Positions 44,091 through 53,953 of a DNA stretch of 64,000 nucleotides are shown one piece after another. Both the position numbers and the translations under genes were made by a program. Each line of letters opens with the position of its first letter. The stretch's first letter is position 1. Source of the DNA: Hallerella porci (GTDB taxonomy: Bacteria > Fibrobacterota > Fibrobacteria > Fibrobacterales > Fibrobacteraceae); NCBI RefSeq assembly GCF_003148885.1, contig NZ_QGHD01000001.1, forward strand, positions 248,001-312,000, read 5' to 3'. The notes under the pieces were generated by a model. The model worked only from the letters and a program-made list of their open reading frames with translations, did no database searches and was not told where the DNA came from.

Positions 44091-45782
44091 ATGCAGAAAT
44101 TGTGCGAAAAATGGCTTGCGTCGGCGTTTGCGTTAACGCTTTTGATTTCAATTTTAATCGTAGCGGGCACAGGATGCTCGGACAATCGCACATCTCTCGG
44201 AAATAGCGCTGAATCGGGGAATCCAGAAATCGCAGGCATTTTACATTTTGCCGATGGAACTCCCGCAGCCAAAGTCAAAGTGCAATTAGTTCCCAAAAAT
44301 TATTCGGCGGCAGATGATGAAGTTTTAAATGCCGCGTGGACTTCGGAATCGGATTCTCTCGGGCAATTTGCCTTTGAAAATGTTCCCGCCGAAGGATTTT
44401 CGTTAGAAGCAAACGATCCGATTTCCGGCAAGAAATTTTTGCAGATGGGTTTAGCTTCGACTTTAGATTCGAGCGTTCTCAAAGTCGAAGGCATTTTGGA
44501 AAATGTCGGCGGCGTGCGGCTCGGAGCGCACGGATTTGAAGACGGCACAACGGGCTACGTTTATGTGCCCGGGACGACAATTCTTCGCCAAGTCATCGTC
44601 GAAATGGGGAATATTTTCGTTGATTCTCTCCCTGCCGATTCGCTTTCGCCCTTTATTTTTGTCGCGGATAACGGTTATTCGCTTTCTCTCGATAAAGGCG
44701 TCAAAATTATCGCCGATTCAACGATTCAAATCGACCCCGAAAAAGTTGCGCTTGAATTTTCTTTTGCGTTAACTCCCAAAGAAATCGGGCTTTCCGAAGA
44801 TTTGAAAAATTTCCCGTTAACTCTCCGCTTGGATTCGAATGATTTCGACGCCAAAATTCTGCAAAAAGTTTCGGGCTCGTGGTCGGCAATTCTCTGCGGC
44901 GACACATTACCGCTCGATTTATCGTATTCCGACGGAAAAAATTTCACATTCTGGACGCGCATTCCGCGGCTCCGCGCCAAAGCGACCGATACGCTTTCGT
45001 TGCATTTTGCCGAAGATGCGAAAACTTCTTTTGCCGATTCGACGGACCGCATTTTCTCGGATGGATTTATTGCAGCGTGGCATTTTGACGAAGGGAAAGA
45101 TTCTGTCCGCGATGCGACCGGAAACCGTTTCCGCGGCGTTCCCGAAAAAGTCACGGTTTCAGAAGATGCTGCAGTTGGAAGCGCTTTCTATTACGACGGC
45201 AAATCGGGCTCGGTCACGATTCCGAATTCGCGCACCGGCGATTTGGATTTTGACACGCATGCGCAGCGGACTTTCTCGGTGTGGGTGCGTTTAGATAGCA
45301 AAGAGCGTTCGCGCGTCGTCTTTGGAAAGGGCGCATCGAATTATCATCTCATGTATTTATCTTCGGCTTCGACGCCGCCTTCGGGCATTTGGCTTTACGA
45401 AGCATATTCGGATTTGACGGGAGATTCGACGGCGGTTTCCGTCCGGAATTGGTACACGGATTCTTCGGTCACGGTGAATGAGTGGACTTTTATCACCATC
45501 GCCCAAGGCGATTCTTCGACAGCGATGTATGTGAACGATTCGCTCGTCACCGATTCCCCGCGGCAAGGGAAAAATAGCACCCCGCGAATTACGGACAGTT
45601 TATTTGTCATCGGCAAATTGATTTACCCCGCAGACGATCCGAGCGATATTGTCACTCACCATTTCGAAGGCGTCATCGACGAATTGCACGTCAGCCGAGT
45701 CACGCGCTCCGCCGCATGGATTAAAGCGAGCTACGCGAATCAGAATCCGAAGAAAAAGTGGCCGACGTTAATGAAGAATTAG
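44091..45782 (+). CDS. Lipoprotein with LamG-like (concanavalin A fold) domain
   Basis: 563 residues from ATG 44091 (GTG at 44076 also in frame). Signal with lipobox-like GTGC near residue 28. An early carboxypeptidase-regulatory-like beta domain (GTPAAKVKVQLVPKNY, LGQFAFENVPAEGFSLE) is followed by a middle DUF2341-like region (FPLTLRLDSNDFDAKIL, FWTRIPRL), then a LamG domain (FIAAWHFDEGKDSVRDATGN, FSVWVRLDSKERSRVVFGKG, FEGVIDELHVSRVTRS). This architecture is common in Fibrobacter surface lipoproteins and suggests glycan or matrix binding; no catalytic site is seen. Confidence 0.82.
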   Translation: MQKLCEKWLASAFALTLLISILIVAGTGCSDNRTSLGNSAESGNPEIAGILHFADGTPAAKVKVQLVPKNYSAADDEVLNAAWTSESDSLGQFAFENVPAEGFSLEANDPISGKKFLQMGLASTLDSSVLKVEGILENVGGVRLGAHGFEDGTTGYVYVPGTTILRQVIVEMGNIFVDSLPADSLSPFIFVADNGYSLSLDKGVKIIADSTIQIDPEKVALEFSFALTPKEIGLSEDLKNFPLTLRLDSNDFDAKILQKVSGSWSAILCGDTLPLDLSYSDGKNFTFWTRIPRLRAKATDTLSLHFAEDAKTSFADSTDRIFSDGFIAAWHFDEGKDSVRDATGNRFRGVPEKVTVSEDAAVGSAFYYDGKSGSVTIPNSRTGDLDFDTHAQRTFSVWVRLDSKERSRVVFGKGASNYHLMYLSSASTPPSGIWLYEAYSDLTGDSTAVSVRNWYTDSSVTVNEWTFITIAQGDSSTAMYVNDSLVTDSPRQGKNSTPRITDSLFVIGKLIYPADDPSDIVTHHFEGVIDELHVSRVTRSAAWIKASYANQNPKKKWPTLMKN

Positions 45783-45814
45783 GAATAGAACACCGTTAAC
45801 ATGTCAAATTCGTC

Positions 45815-46130
45815 TATGCAACGCTGCGGCAAGCATTCAAATTGCTTTTGAACTCTTCATGCAACTCAGCACGGACAGTTCAAAAGGGTTTGAGGTATTC
45901 ATGCAACTCAGCACGGACAGTTCAAAAGGGTTTTGAAGTATTCGTGCAACTCTGCATAGACAGTTCAAAAGGGTTTTGAAGTATTCATGCAACTCTGCAT
46001 AGACAGTTCAAAAGGGTTTTGAAGTATTCATGCAACTCTGCATAGACAGTTCAAAAGGGTTTTGAAGTATTCATGCAACTCAGCACGGATAGTTCAAAAG
46101 GGTTTTGAGGTATTCATGCAACGCTGCGGA
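45815..46130. repeat. 43-bp minisatellite (six near-identical copies with degenerate ends)
   Basis: Copies start at 45859 (42 bp), 45901, 45944, 45987, 46030 and 46073 (43 bp each). A degenerate first copy starts at 45815 and a partial last copy at 46116; both end-copies share ATGCAACGCTGCGG. Two variants alternate in the middle of the unit: CAGCACGGACAG (copies 1, 2, and 6 with one change) and CTGCATAGACAG (copies 3-5). Each unit contains TTCAAAA-GGG-TTTTGAA, a small perfect hairpin. 43 is not a multiple of three, so the array is non-coding. It fills most of the 463-bp gap between the LamG lipoprotein and PL11 genes. Confidence 0.95.
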
Positions 46131-46245
46131 CTATTTACAGAAAAAGTTTCGGGGTTGGTCCTTCGTTGTCTCTAGACTACACTTAATTTTTTAGGAAGAC
46201 TTTTTTGCCTTTTCCGAATTATTTTACTTCAAAAGGAGACTTTTT

Positions 46246-48882
46246 ATGCGGATTGGATTTGGTAAAAAAGCGGCTTTTGGCGTGTGCAGTGCTGTACTTT
46301 GTTTTGGACTTTCGACGCCAACCTTTGCTGCTCCTTTGATGGAAAATTTGAATCGCGGGCTCGTTTCGGCAAATGTCGGAAATGGAATGCTCGTGAGTTT
46401 TCGTTTGCTCGGAACGGATGCGCCGACGGCGAGCTTTGCTCTTTACCGCGATGGAATAAAAATTGCGACGATTGAAAAAAATGCGCCGACAAGTTATCTC
46501 GATAAAGACGGAAAAGCGGAATCGGTTTACGAAATTGCCCCGATTATTGATGGGCTCGAAGGGAAAAAAGAAAAGCAAACTCTCGTTTTTGACGAAGGCT
46601 ATTACGACAAAGGTTCCAAAGTTACCTTCCCGTATAAAACTTTGAAAGTCGATGTGCCCAAAGATTTGACAATGCCCGATGGCACGACTTGCACTTATAC
46701 CGCAAACGATATGAGCACGGGCGATTTAGATGGCGACGGCGAACTCGAACTCATTTTAAAATGGGATCCGTCCAATTCGCACGATAATTCGCAAACGGGT
46801 TATACGGGAAATGTGTATTTAGACGCCTATAAATTAAGCGGGAAAAAATTGTGGCGAATTGATTTGGGAGTAAACATTCGCGCAGGCGCACATTATACGC
46901 AATTCCAAGTTTACGATTATGACGGCGACGGCAAAGCAGAAGTTTTGGTGAAAACCGCGGACGGTACAATCGATGGCACAGGAAAAGTAATCGGCGATAA
47001 AAGCAAAGATTATCGCAGTTCTGGAGGAACGATTTTAGAAGGCCACGAATATTTAACCGCTTTCCGGGGAAGCGATGGTGCTGCGATTTCGACGGTGGAT
47101 TATCAGCCGCCGCGCAGTATTCAAAAGCAAAGTAAAGGGGGCGCAGGCAACTGGGGCGATAATTACGGCAACCGCTCTGAACGTTACATTGCAGCGACCG
47201 CTTATTTAGATGGCGTGTACCCGAGTGCGATTTTTGTGCGCGGCTATTATACGGCATCGTATGTGGTGGCTTACGATTTTGACGGAAAAGATTTGAAGCT
47301 CCGTTGGTTGCATAAGTCCGATACTCCTGAACAAGGCGCATACGGCGAAGGAAATCACAACATTACCGTGGGCGATATTAACAATGACGGTTACGATGAA
47401 ATTGTATTTGGCTCTTCGGCAATTGATCACGAAGGTAAACTTCTTTACCGCACAGGATTTGGACACGGCGACGCTGCGCATTTGGGCGATTTAGACCCCG
47501 ATAAACCAGGCCTTGAATTTTGGGATGTTCACGAAGAAAAAAATTCAAAATATGCGGATGAATTACGCGGCCCCGACGGAAATGTGATTTGGGGAACTTT
47601 ACAATCGGGCGATGGCGTTGATAATGGACGCGGTCTTGCTGCCGATATTGATTCGACTCGCGGTTATGAAATGTGGAGTGCTGCGGGTGCGGGCATTTAT
47701 AATGTGAGCGGAAAACTCATTAGTTCGACAAAGCCGTCTATCAATTTCCGCATTTATTTTGATGGCGATGTTTACGACGAATTGCTCGATGCTACAGGAA
47801 GCGGTGGCTCTGGCGGAAAAATTGACAAGTGGAATATTCAAGCGCAACGAATCGATAGACTTTTCAGTTTTTATAACGTGAATGGTTCGACATTAAATAA
47901 TTCGACCAAAGCAAATCCTTGTTTGGTTGCCGATATTTTGGGCGACTGGCGCGAAGAATTGATTGTGCGTTCGAGTTCTGATCCGTCGACGATTACGATT
48001 TTTGAAACGCCTTATACCACGGAACATCGCGTTTACACGTTAATGCACGATCACGTTTATCGCTTAAGCATCGCTTGGCAAAATACCGCGTATAATCAGC
48101 CGCCGCATTTAGGTTATTACTTACCGGATCGGGTGAAAAATTTGACGCAGCCCGAAATTTCTGTCGTCGGATTTGTCGAAGAGAAACCGGAAAATCCCAT
48201 CCAACCTTTTGAATTGAAAAATGTTTTTGATGCGACTTCGCCCGATACCGCAAGCGTTGGATTTATCGAAAAAGATCACGCGGGATTTATCGGTGAAAAT
48301 GGTTACTGGAATTTTGCGAATGAATTGGGTTCATTTGCGACATATAAATTAAAATCCGAAAAAGATACTCTCGTGACTTTAGCGGTCGTCTATGCCAACG
48401 GCGGCACGGCAAATCGCGATATGACTGTGAAAGCAAACGATAAAAATTACACGATTGCGTTCCCTCCGACCGGTTGGGACACTTGGGATACGGCGTATGT
48501 GGAATTTGAAATCGCAAAGGGTGAATTGGATTTGACTTTTGAATCGTTGACAAAGGATGGCGGCCCGAATATCTGCGGTTTTGCATTTAATGTCGAAGGA
48601 ATTTCAAAAGCAAAAAAATCGACGACGGCGATTCATTCTTCGATTGCGAAAATTTCTTCGTTTAATCCGAATCTTGGACTATTAACTACATCCGAAGCGG
48701 GATTCGCAAAAATTTCGATTTACGATATGCGCGGAAATTTAGTGCAAAGAATTTCGACGTCTGTTTCTATCGGCGAAAATGTTCTGAACTTGAATCAAGA
48801 AACTTTGCCTTCGGGAATTTACATGGTGAATGTTTCTCTCAATTCAAAGCGCATCGCCAATTCGAAAATGATTGTGAAATAA
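46246..48882 (+). CDS. PL11 rhamnogalacturonan lyase with CBM35-like module
   Basis: 878 residues. Signal peptide 1-28 (TFAAP). A canonical PL11 catalytic domain spans about 30-640: MENLNRGLVSA, calcium loops DLDGDGELEL, DYDGDGKAEVLVKTADGT and DINNDGYDEIVFG, GDWREELIV, and the C-terminal HVYRLSIAWQNTAYNQPPH. A CBM35-like module follows (about 660-790: AGFIGENGYWNF, VYANGGTANRDMTV, WDTWDTAYVEF, DGGPNI). The C-terminal sorting-like domain (ISIYDMRGNLVQR, SGIYMVNVSLN) suggests surface display by type IX secretion. It cuts rhamnogalacturonan I endolytically and is transcribed with two CE12 esterases. Confidence 0.92.
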   Translation: MRIGFGKKAAFGVCSAVLCFGLSTPTFAAPLMENLNRGLVSANVGNGMLVSFRLLGTDAPTASFALYRDGIKIATIEKNAPTSYLDKDGKAESVYEIAPIIDGLEGKKEKQTLVFDEGYYDKGSKVTFPYKTLKVDVPKDLTMPDGTTCTYTANDMSTGDLDGDGELELILKWDPSNSHDNSQTGYTGNVYLDAYKLSGKKLWRIDLGVNIRAGAHYTQFQVYDYDGDGKAEVLVKTADGTIDGTGKVIGDKSKDYRSSGGTILEGHEYLTAFRGSDGAAISTVDYQPPRSIQKQSKGGAGNWGDNYGNRSERYIAATAYLDGVYPSAIFVRGYYTASYVVAYDFDGKDLKLRWLHKSDTPEQGAYGEGNHNITVGDINNDGYDEIVFGSSAIDHEGKLLYRTGFGHGDAAHLGDLDPDKPGLEFWDVHEEKNSKYADELRGPDGNVIWGTLQSGDGVDNGRGLAADIDSTRGYEMWSAAGAGIYNVSGKLISSTKPSINFRIYFDGDVYDELLDATGSGGSGGKIDKWNIQAQRIDRLFSFYNVNGSTLNNSTKANPCLVADILGDWREELIVRSSSDPSTITIFETPYTTEHRVYTLMHDHVYRLSIAWQNTAYNQPPHLGYYLPDRVKNLTQPEISVVGFVEEKPENPIQPFELKNVFDATSPDTASVGFIEKDHAGFIGENGYWNFANELGSFATYKLKSEKDTLVTLAVVYANGGTANRDMTVKANDKNYTIAFPPTGWDTWDTAYVEFEIAKGELDLTFESLTKDGGPNICGFAFNVEGISKAKKSTTAIHSSIAKISSFNPNLGLLTTSEAGFAKISIYDMRGNLVQRISTSVSIGENVLNLNQETLPSGIYMVNVSLNSKRIANSKMIVK

Positions 48883-48894
48883 TCGGAGCTTTTT

Positions 48895-50133
48895 ATGCTG
48901 GGATTTTTGGGAAAGCTTTGGCAAAGCGCTGTGATTTTGTCGATGTTTTTTGCTGTGGGCGTTTTTGCCAAAGTCACGATTTATATGTGCGGCGATTCGA
49001 CCATGCAAGATTGGCGTGAATCCGCTTATCCGAAGCAAGGCATCGGACAAAATTTCGGCTATTTCTTTAATGCGAATCTGGTGACGGTTGCGAACCGCGG
49101 CGCAGGCGGAACCGCTGCCAATACTTATTACAAAAATAATTGGCTAGGCGTTGCAAATGAAATCAAAGCGGGCGATTATGTGGTTATTCAATTTGGAATT
49201 AACGACAGAAATTACGGCAAAGAAGATGGCATTTCGCAAGATTCCGTTTTCAAAAAATACATCACGAAAATGGTCGAAGAATCGAAAGCGAAAAATGCCA
49301 TTCCCATTTTAATTTCTCCGGTTCGCCGTTCTGATTTTAGACCGAATGATTCCATTTACGAATCGTATCATCAATATCCGAGGCTCGTGCGTGAACTTGC
49401 CGAAAGATTGAATGTTCCGATGATCGATATGGATACTCTTTCGAGAAATTATTTGCTTTCGGTGGGGCAATATTATGCGCTTCATTATTTGAATATGGTT
49501 CTGGATGCCGGCGAATATTCCAATTACACCAATGGAAATAGCGACAATCTTCATTTGCAGCAAAATGGGGCGATTGCCTTTGGGCGCATTACGACAGAAC
49601 AAATGCGTGTGCATGCAAATCCGCAAGTGAAAAAACTCGGCGATTATATGGCGAAAATGTATCAAGTCGATGTCGAAGTTTCGCCAGAAGGTGCGGATTC
49701 GGCGACGACTGTAAGCAGCTATTATCCCGAAGGTATTCAAGTGACTTTGAAAACGACGCCGAAAGCGGGGAAAAAGTTTTTAGGTTGGTATGATGGTAAC
49801 GGAAATAAAGTGAGCGGAAATTCTGAAAAAACGGTTCAATCCAATTTGATTTACACTTTTAAAATGGGAAAACAATCGACGAAATTTACCGCGGTTTACG
49901 AAGGCGGAACGCCGAAGAAATATACAGGAAATGGAGCGGCTTTGACGAATTTCCCAACCGGAACACCGAAGAAATTGCAAGGAGTTCAAGTGGACGATCC
50001 GATTATCCAAACGGACACGAGTGAAAAAATTATCAGCAAGAAAATGGCGAAATTTTTTGATGCGCATAAGCCCGATTCGGGAAATGGATTTTCGGAAAAT
50101 AATAACGCGGGTTTTACAGGCGAAGGCTTTTGA
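48895..50133 (+). CDS. CE12 rhamnogalacturonan acetylesterase, truncated by an in-frame TGA
   Basis: 412 residues as read. Signal peptide about 1-24, then an SGNH-hydrolase CE12 domain with nucleophile block CGDSTMQDW, GxND block QFGINDRNYG, and the Asp/His pair in DNLHLQQNG. An InlB/Flg_new-like repeat follows (FLGWYDGNGNKV, FTAVYEGG), then the start of a CBM35-like module (NNAGFTGEGF) where TGA at 50131-50133 stops translation. The catalytic domain is complete; the binding module and C-terminal sorting domain are lost (see the next entry). It would remove acetyl groups from rhamnogalacturonan. It starts 12 bp after the PL11 gene. Confidence 0.88.
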   Translation: MLGFLGKLWQSAVILSMFFAVGVFAKVTIYMCGDSTMQDWRESAYPKQGIGQNFGYFFNANLVTVANRGAGGTAANTYYKNNWLGVANEIKAGDYVVIQFGINDRNYGKEDGISQDSVFKKYITKMVEESKAKNAIPILISPVRRSDFRPNDSIYESYHQYPRLVRELAERLNVPMIDMDTLSRNYLLSVGQYYALHYLNMVLDAGEYSNYTNGNSDNLHLQQNGAIAFGRITTEQMRVHANPQVKKLGDYMAKMYQVDVEVSPEGADSATTVSSYYPEGIQVTLKTTPKAGKKFLGWYDGNGNKVSGNSEKTVQSNLIYTFKMGKQSTKFTAVYEGGTPKKYTGNGAALTNFPTGTPKKLQGVQVDDPIIQTDTSEKIISKKMAKFFDAHKPDSGNGFSENNNAGFTGEGF

Positions 50134-50718
50134 AATTTTAATAATGAAAAAAATTCTTTCGCGAGTTTCACGATGAAATTTCCGACGGCGGCGCGCGTGA
50201 CGATGGCGGTGATTTATGCAAACGGAGGCAAAACAAATCGCGATTTGAATATTTATTTGGATCACGATTACAATGTGGAATTTAAACCGACGGCAAATTG
50301 GACAACTTGGGATACGGTGTATTTTAATTTGGATTTGTTACACGGCGAAAATGAAATTAAAATGATTTCGCTTTCCGATGATGGCGGCCCAAATATCGAC
50401 GCCTTTGGATTTAGCATCGAAGGAGTTTGCCGCGTAGGAATTGACTGCGAAAAAAAAGACACGACAAAGGTGGATACAACTGCTGTAGATTCTTCTAAAA
50501 CGGCGATTCACACTTTGAAAAATTTACGTCTTCAAAATCAAAATGCAAAAGTGAAAGTTTTTGATTTGAACGGAAAATTGATTTCGAATTTTACAACAAA
50601 TTCTTTGGCAAATCTCGAAAATGAACTGCGTGTAAACATCAAGCAAAATGGACTTTTCCACATTGTGATTCAAAACGGAAATGTGCGCAAGAATTTCAAT
50701 TTTGCAAATGTGAATTAA
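50134..50718 (+). pseudogene. Severed 3' part of the CE12 gene (CBM35-like module and sorting domain)
   Basis: The same reading frame continues without another stop from the TGA at 50131 to TAA at 50718. It encodes the rest of a CBM35-like module (MAVIYANGGKTNRDLNIYL, WTTWDTVYFNLDL, SDDGGPNIDAFGF), a K-x-D-T linker, and a C-terminal sorting-like domain (VKVFDLNGKLISNF). In the PL11 homologue the equivalent residue is Trp (GYWNF against GF-stop-NF), so a TGG-to-TGA change explains the break. No ribosome site is seen for independent translation, though an ATG occurs at 50173. Confidence 0.85.
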
Positions 50719-50728
50719 AAGGATAAAT

Positions 50729-52588
50729 ATGAAAAAAATTTTAGCGCTCATTTTTTCGCTGTTTGCGTTACAAGTCGTTTCCGATGAAACGGCGGTGACA
50801 ATTCATATTATCGGCGACTCGACTGTTTGCAATTACAAAGGTTCTGCGTATCCGCAAACGGGTTGGGGACAAGTTTTGGAATATTTCTTTGACGCGTCTC
50901 GCGTAAAAATCAACAATGTCGCAATCGGCGGGCGAAGCTCAAAAACTTTCATTCAAGAAGGACGACTTGCTGCATTAAAAAATTCGGTGAAAAAAGGCGA
51001 TTTTATTTTTGTGCAATTCGGGCACAATGACCGCTATTTTGGAAGCAAAGCGCGCGAAGTTCCCATCGATTCGTTGCCGTATTATTTAAATCAATATGTC
51101 GATTCGGCATTCGCATGGGGCGCAATTCCTGTGCTTGTGTCGCCGATGAATATGAATACGGGAAAGCGAAATATTTTTACGGAATATAATGTTCACGGCG
51201 TGATGCAAAATATTTCAAAAGAGAAAAAAATTCCTTTTGTCGATTTGACGATGAAATCGTATAACGCCTACAATTCGTATAACGCCGATTATGTTTCGCG
51301 CTATTTATTTAAAACGCTCAAAGCGGGCGAGTATCCGAATTATCCTGATGGCGTAAACGATGGCACGACGCATTTTCAAGAAATGGGTTCTTTAGGACAC
51401 GCTCAAATGATTTGCGAAGAATTGGAATCGAATTTAACGAATGCAAATTTATCGTCGAATGCAAAATCCGCTTTGACAAATTTGGTGGCATCGATGAAGA
51501 AACGTTACACGATTACGATTCAAACGAATTTGAATAATTATTCGGGCTTGATTACGCAAGCGCAAAATTTGCCCGCGGAATCGCCGATGACTCTTCGCGT
51601 AACGCCGAATGCAGAAGTTTTTGAAAAGTGGGTCGATGACGATTGCAACGAAATTTCGAAAGAAAAAATTTATTACGGCTTTAAAACGAAAGCGCGCAAT
51701 GTGACTTATACCGCGATGTTTCAAGGCGGCGCCGCTTGTAAAACGATTCCTCACGACAAGGAAGAAATTGAAATTCCAAAAAGTTCTTCTTCAGAAATTT
51801 CCAGTTCTAGTTCAAGTGTAGAATCTTCGTCTTCGTTTGATTCGAAAATTTGCTTCGCAGGAATTGCCGATGCCAAGTGGCCTTCGCCAATCGATATGTC
51901 TTTTCCCGAAATGGGCGAGGGCACAACGGATTCAAATCACGAAGGATTTACAGGCGCAGGATTTTTCAACATTGCAAATAATGCGACGAGTACTGCGACT
52001 TACAAAATTACATCAGACCAATCCGCATCGAATGCGCGCGTGATGATTCGTTATGCGTTCGCAGGAAATTCCAATCGCGATATGAAAATTCAAATCGATA
52101 ATGGAATTTACGATGTGCAATTTCCGCCGACAGGTTCGTGGGATAAATGGGACACGACTTACATCGAAAATGTTTGGGTCGATGCATTAGATTTTGAAAT
52201 GAAAATTTCTTCGACGACAAATGACGGTGGCCCAAACATCGATATGATTGCATTTGACATAGCGGGAGTTTACCGCACCGGCTGCGAAGCGGCAAAAGTG
52301 GAAAATGGAAAAACGGATACGACGAAAACCGATACGACGACTGCGCTCAAAAATTTTGGGAAAACGAAATCGTTTGCCTTTGATGCTAAAAATTTAACGC
52401 TAATGCTTCCGGCGGGCTTTGTGAATTTGCGGGTGATGAATCCGCTTGGACAAGTCGTCTTTGCCAAAACCGAAAGCGTTTCGGCGGGAACTTTTCATTG
52501 GCTTCAGACAGTGAATTTTCCGCGGGGCAATTATTGGATGCAAATCGTAATCGATCACCGCACACACTTTTTGCATTTCGCCCGTTGA
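50729..52588 (+). CDS. CE12 rhamnogalacturonan acetylesterase with CBM35-like module
   Basis: 619 residues. Short signal peptide, CE12 SGNH domain with HIIGDSTVCNY, QFGHNDRYFG and DGTTHFQEMG. An InlB-like repeat (FEKWVDDDCNEI, YTAMFQGG) is followed by a Ser-rich linker near 355-375, an intact CBM35-like module (HEGFTGAGFFNIANN, SNRDMKIQIDNG, WDKWDTTYIENV, DGGPNIDM), a K-T-D-T linker, and a C-terminal sorting-like domain (LRVMNPLGQVVF, RGNYWMQIV). It is a paralogue of the preceding gene, 10 bp downstream, and seems intact. Confidence 0.9.
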   Translation: MKKILALIFSLFALQVVSDETAVTIHIIGDSTVCNYKGSAYPQTGWGQVLEYFFDASRVKINNVAIGGRSSKTFIQEGRLAALKNSVKKGDFIFVQFGHNDRYFGSKAREVPIDSLPYYLNQYVDSAFAWGAIPVLVSPMNMNTGKRNIFTEYNVHGVMQNISKEKKIPFVDLTMKSYNAYNSYNADYVSRYLFKTLKAGEYPNYPDGVNDGTTHFQEMGSLGHAQMICEELESNLTNANLSSNAKSALTNLVASMKKRYTITIQTNLNNYSGLITQAQNLPAESPMTLRVTPNAEVFEKWVDDDCNEISKEKIYYGFKTKARNVTYTAMFQGGAACKTIPHDKEEIEIPKSSSSEISSSSSSVESSSSFDSKICFAGIADAKWPSPIDMSFPEMGEGTTDSNHEGFTGAGFFNIANNATSTATYKITSDQSASNARVMIRYAFAGNSNRDMKIQIDNGIYDVQFPPTGSWDKWDTTYIENVWVDALDFEMKISSTTNDGGPNIDMIAFDIAGVYRTGCEAAKVENGKTDTTKTDTTTALKNFGKTKSFAFDAKNLTLMLPAGFVNLRVMNPLGQVVFAKTESVSAGTFHWLQTVNFPRGNYWMQIVIDHRTHFLHFAR

Positions 52589-52640
52589 ATGGACAAGAAA
52601 TTTCTATGTTTGGAGCACCCTTTTCAAGGAGTTCACAATT

Positions 52641-53918
52641 ATGATGACTTTGCAGCAAGAAGATCCGGCAATCTACGACCTGATTCAGGAAGAAGCAGAA
52701 CGCCAGGAATACGGAATCGAACTCATCGCTTCCGAAAACTACACCTCTAAAGCGGTAATGGAAGCCATGGGTTCTGTCCTTACCAACAAGTATAGCGAAG
52801 GCTATATCGGTAAGCGTTACTACGGCGGTAACCAAGTCATCGATAAAATTGAAAAGATTGCTATCGATCGCTGCAAAGAACTTTTCGGTTGCGATCACGT
52901 GAACGTGCAACCGCTTTCGGGTTCGCCGGCAAATGCTGCGGTTTATTTCGCAGTGCTCAAACCGGGCGACAAGGTTCTCGGCTTAAAGCTCGACCATGGT
53001 GGACATCTTTCTCACGGTCATCCGGTGAATTTCTCCGGCATGCTTTACAACTTTGTTCAATACGAAGTCGATAAAGAAACCGGTCGCATCGATATGGATA
53101 AGGTCCGCGAAATCGCTCTCCGCGAAAAGCCGAAGATGATTCTCGCTGGCTTCTCGGCTTATAGCCGCAACCTCGATTGGAAGCGCTTCAAAGAAATCGC
53201 AGACGAAGTCGGCGCTCTCACGATGGCTGATATTTCTCACATCGCAGGTCTTATCGCGGGCAAGGCAATCGAATCTCCGATTCCTTACTTCGATATCGTC
53301 ACAACGACAACGCACAAGACTCTCCGAGGTCCGCGTTCTGCTATCATCATGTGCAAAGACAAGATGATTAAGAAAATGGTGAAGGGCGAACTCAAAGAAG
53401 TTTCTCTTCCGAAAGAAATCGACAAGGGCGTCTTCCCGGGAATGCAAGGTGGTCCGCACGATCACATTACCGCAGGCAAGGCGGTGGCATTTGGCGAAGC
53501 TCTTAAGCCAGAATTCCAGACCTACGCAAAGAATGTCATCAAGAATATGCAGGCGATGGCCGATGAATTGATGAAGCGCGGTTACAAGATTATTTCGGAT
53601 GGTACCGATAACCACTTGGTCGTTATCGATATGACTTCGAAGAATGTTTCGGGTAAAGAAGCCGAAGTTGCCCTCGAAAAAGTGGGCATTTCGACGAGCC
53701 GTTCAACGATTCCGTTCGATCCGCGTAAGCCGATGGATCCGTCCGGACTCCGCGTGGGCACCGCTGCTATTACCACTCGTGGCTTTGACGAAAACGATTC
53801 TCGCACCGTTGCCGACATTATGGATCGCACGATTCAGAATAAGGATAACGACGAAGCGCTCAAGTCCATTCGCCAAGAAATCGTGGAACTTTGCAAAAAG
53901 CATCCGCTTTACAAGTAA
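52641..53918 (+). CDS. glyA: Serine hydroxymethyltransferase
   Basis: 425 residues. PLP enzyme with N-terminal YGIELIASENYTS, KYSEGYIGKRYYGGNQVID, and the PLP lysine in VTTTTHKTLRGPRSA. It interconverts serine and glycine with tetrahydrofolate. Strong codon bias and an AAGGAG site suggest high expression. Confidence 0.97.
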   Translation: MMTLQQEDPAIYDLIQEEAERQEYGIELIASENYTSKAVMEAMGSVLTNKYSEGYIGKRYYGGNQVIDKIEKIAIDRCKELFGCDHVNVQPLSGSPANAAVYFAVLKPGDKVLGLKLDHGGHLSHGHPVNFSGMLYNFVQYEVDKETGRIDMDKVREIALREKPKMILAGFSAYSRNLDWKRFKEIADEVGALTMADISHIAGLIAGKAIESPIPYFDIVTTTTHKTLRGPRSAIIMCKDKMIKKMVKGELKEVSLPKEIDKGVFPGMQGGPHDHITAGKAVAFGEALKPEFQTYAKNVIKNMQAMADELMKRGYKIISDGTDNHLVVIDMTSKNVSGKEAEVALEKVGISTSRSTIPFDPRKPMDPSGLRVGTAAITTRGFDENDSRTVADIMDRTIQNKDNDEALKSIRQEIVELCKKHPLYK

Positions 53919-53953
53919 GCGAAAATTTGTAGCAGAAAAACACCCGCGATTGA

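Noticed and set aside
45815-46130. CRISPR array
   Set aside because: Units are contiguous 42-43 bp copies with no unique spacers, and no cas genes are present.
50131-50133. UGA recoded as tryptophan genome-wide
   Set aside because: Other genes here end at TGA with normal lengths (thiE, the PilM-like gene, the PfkB kinase gene, DUF3793), so TGA is a true stop.
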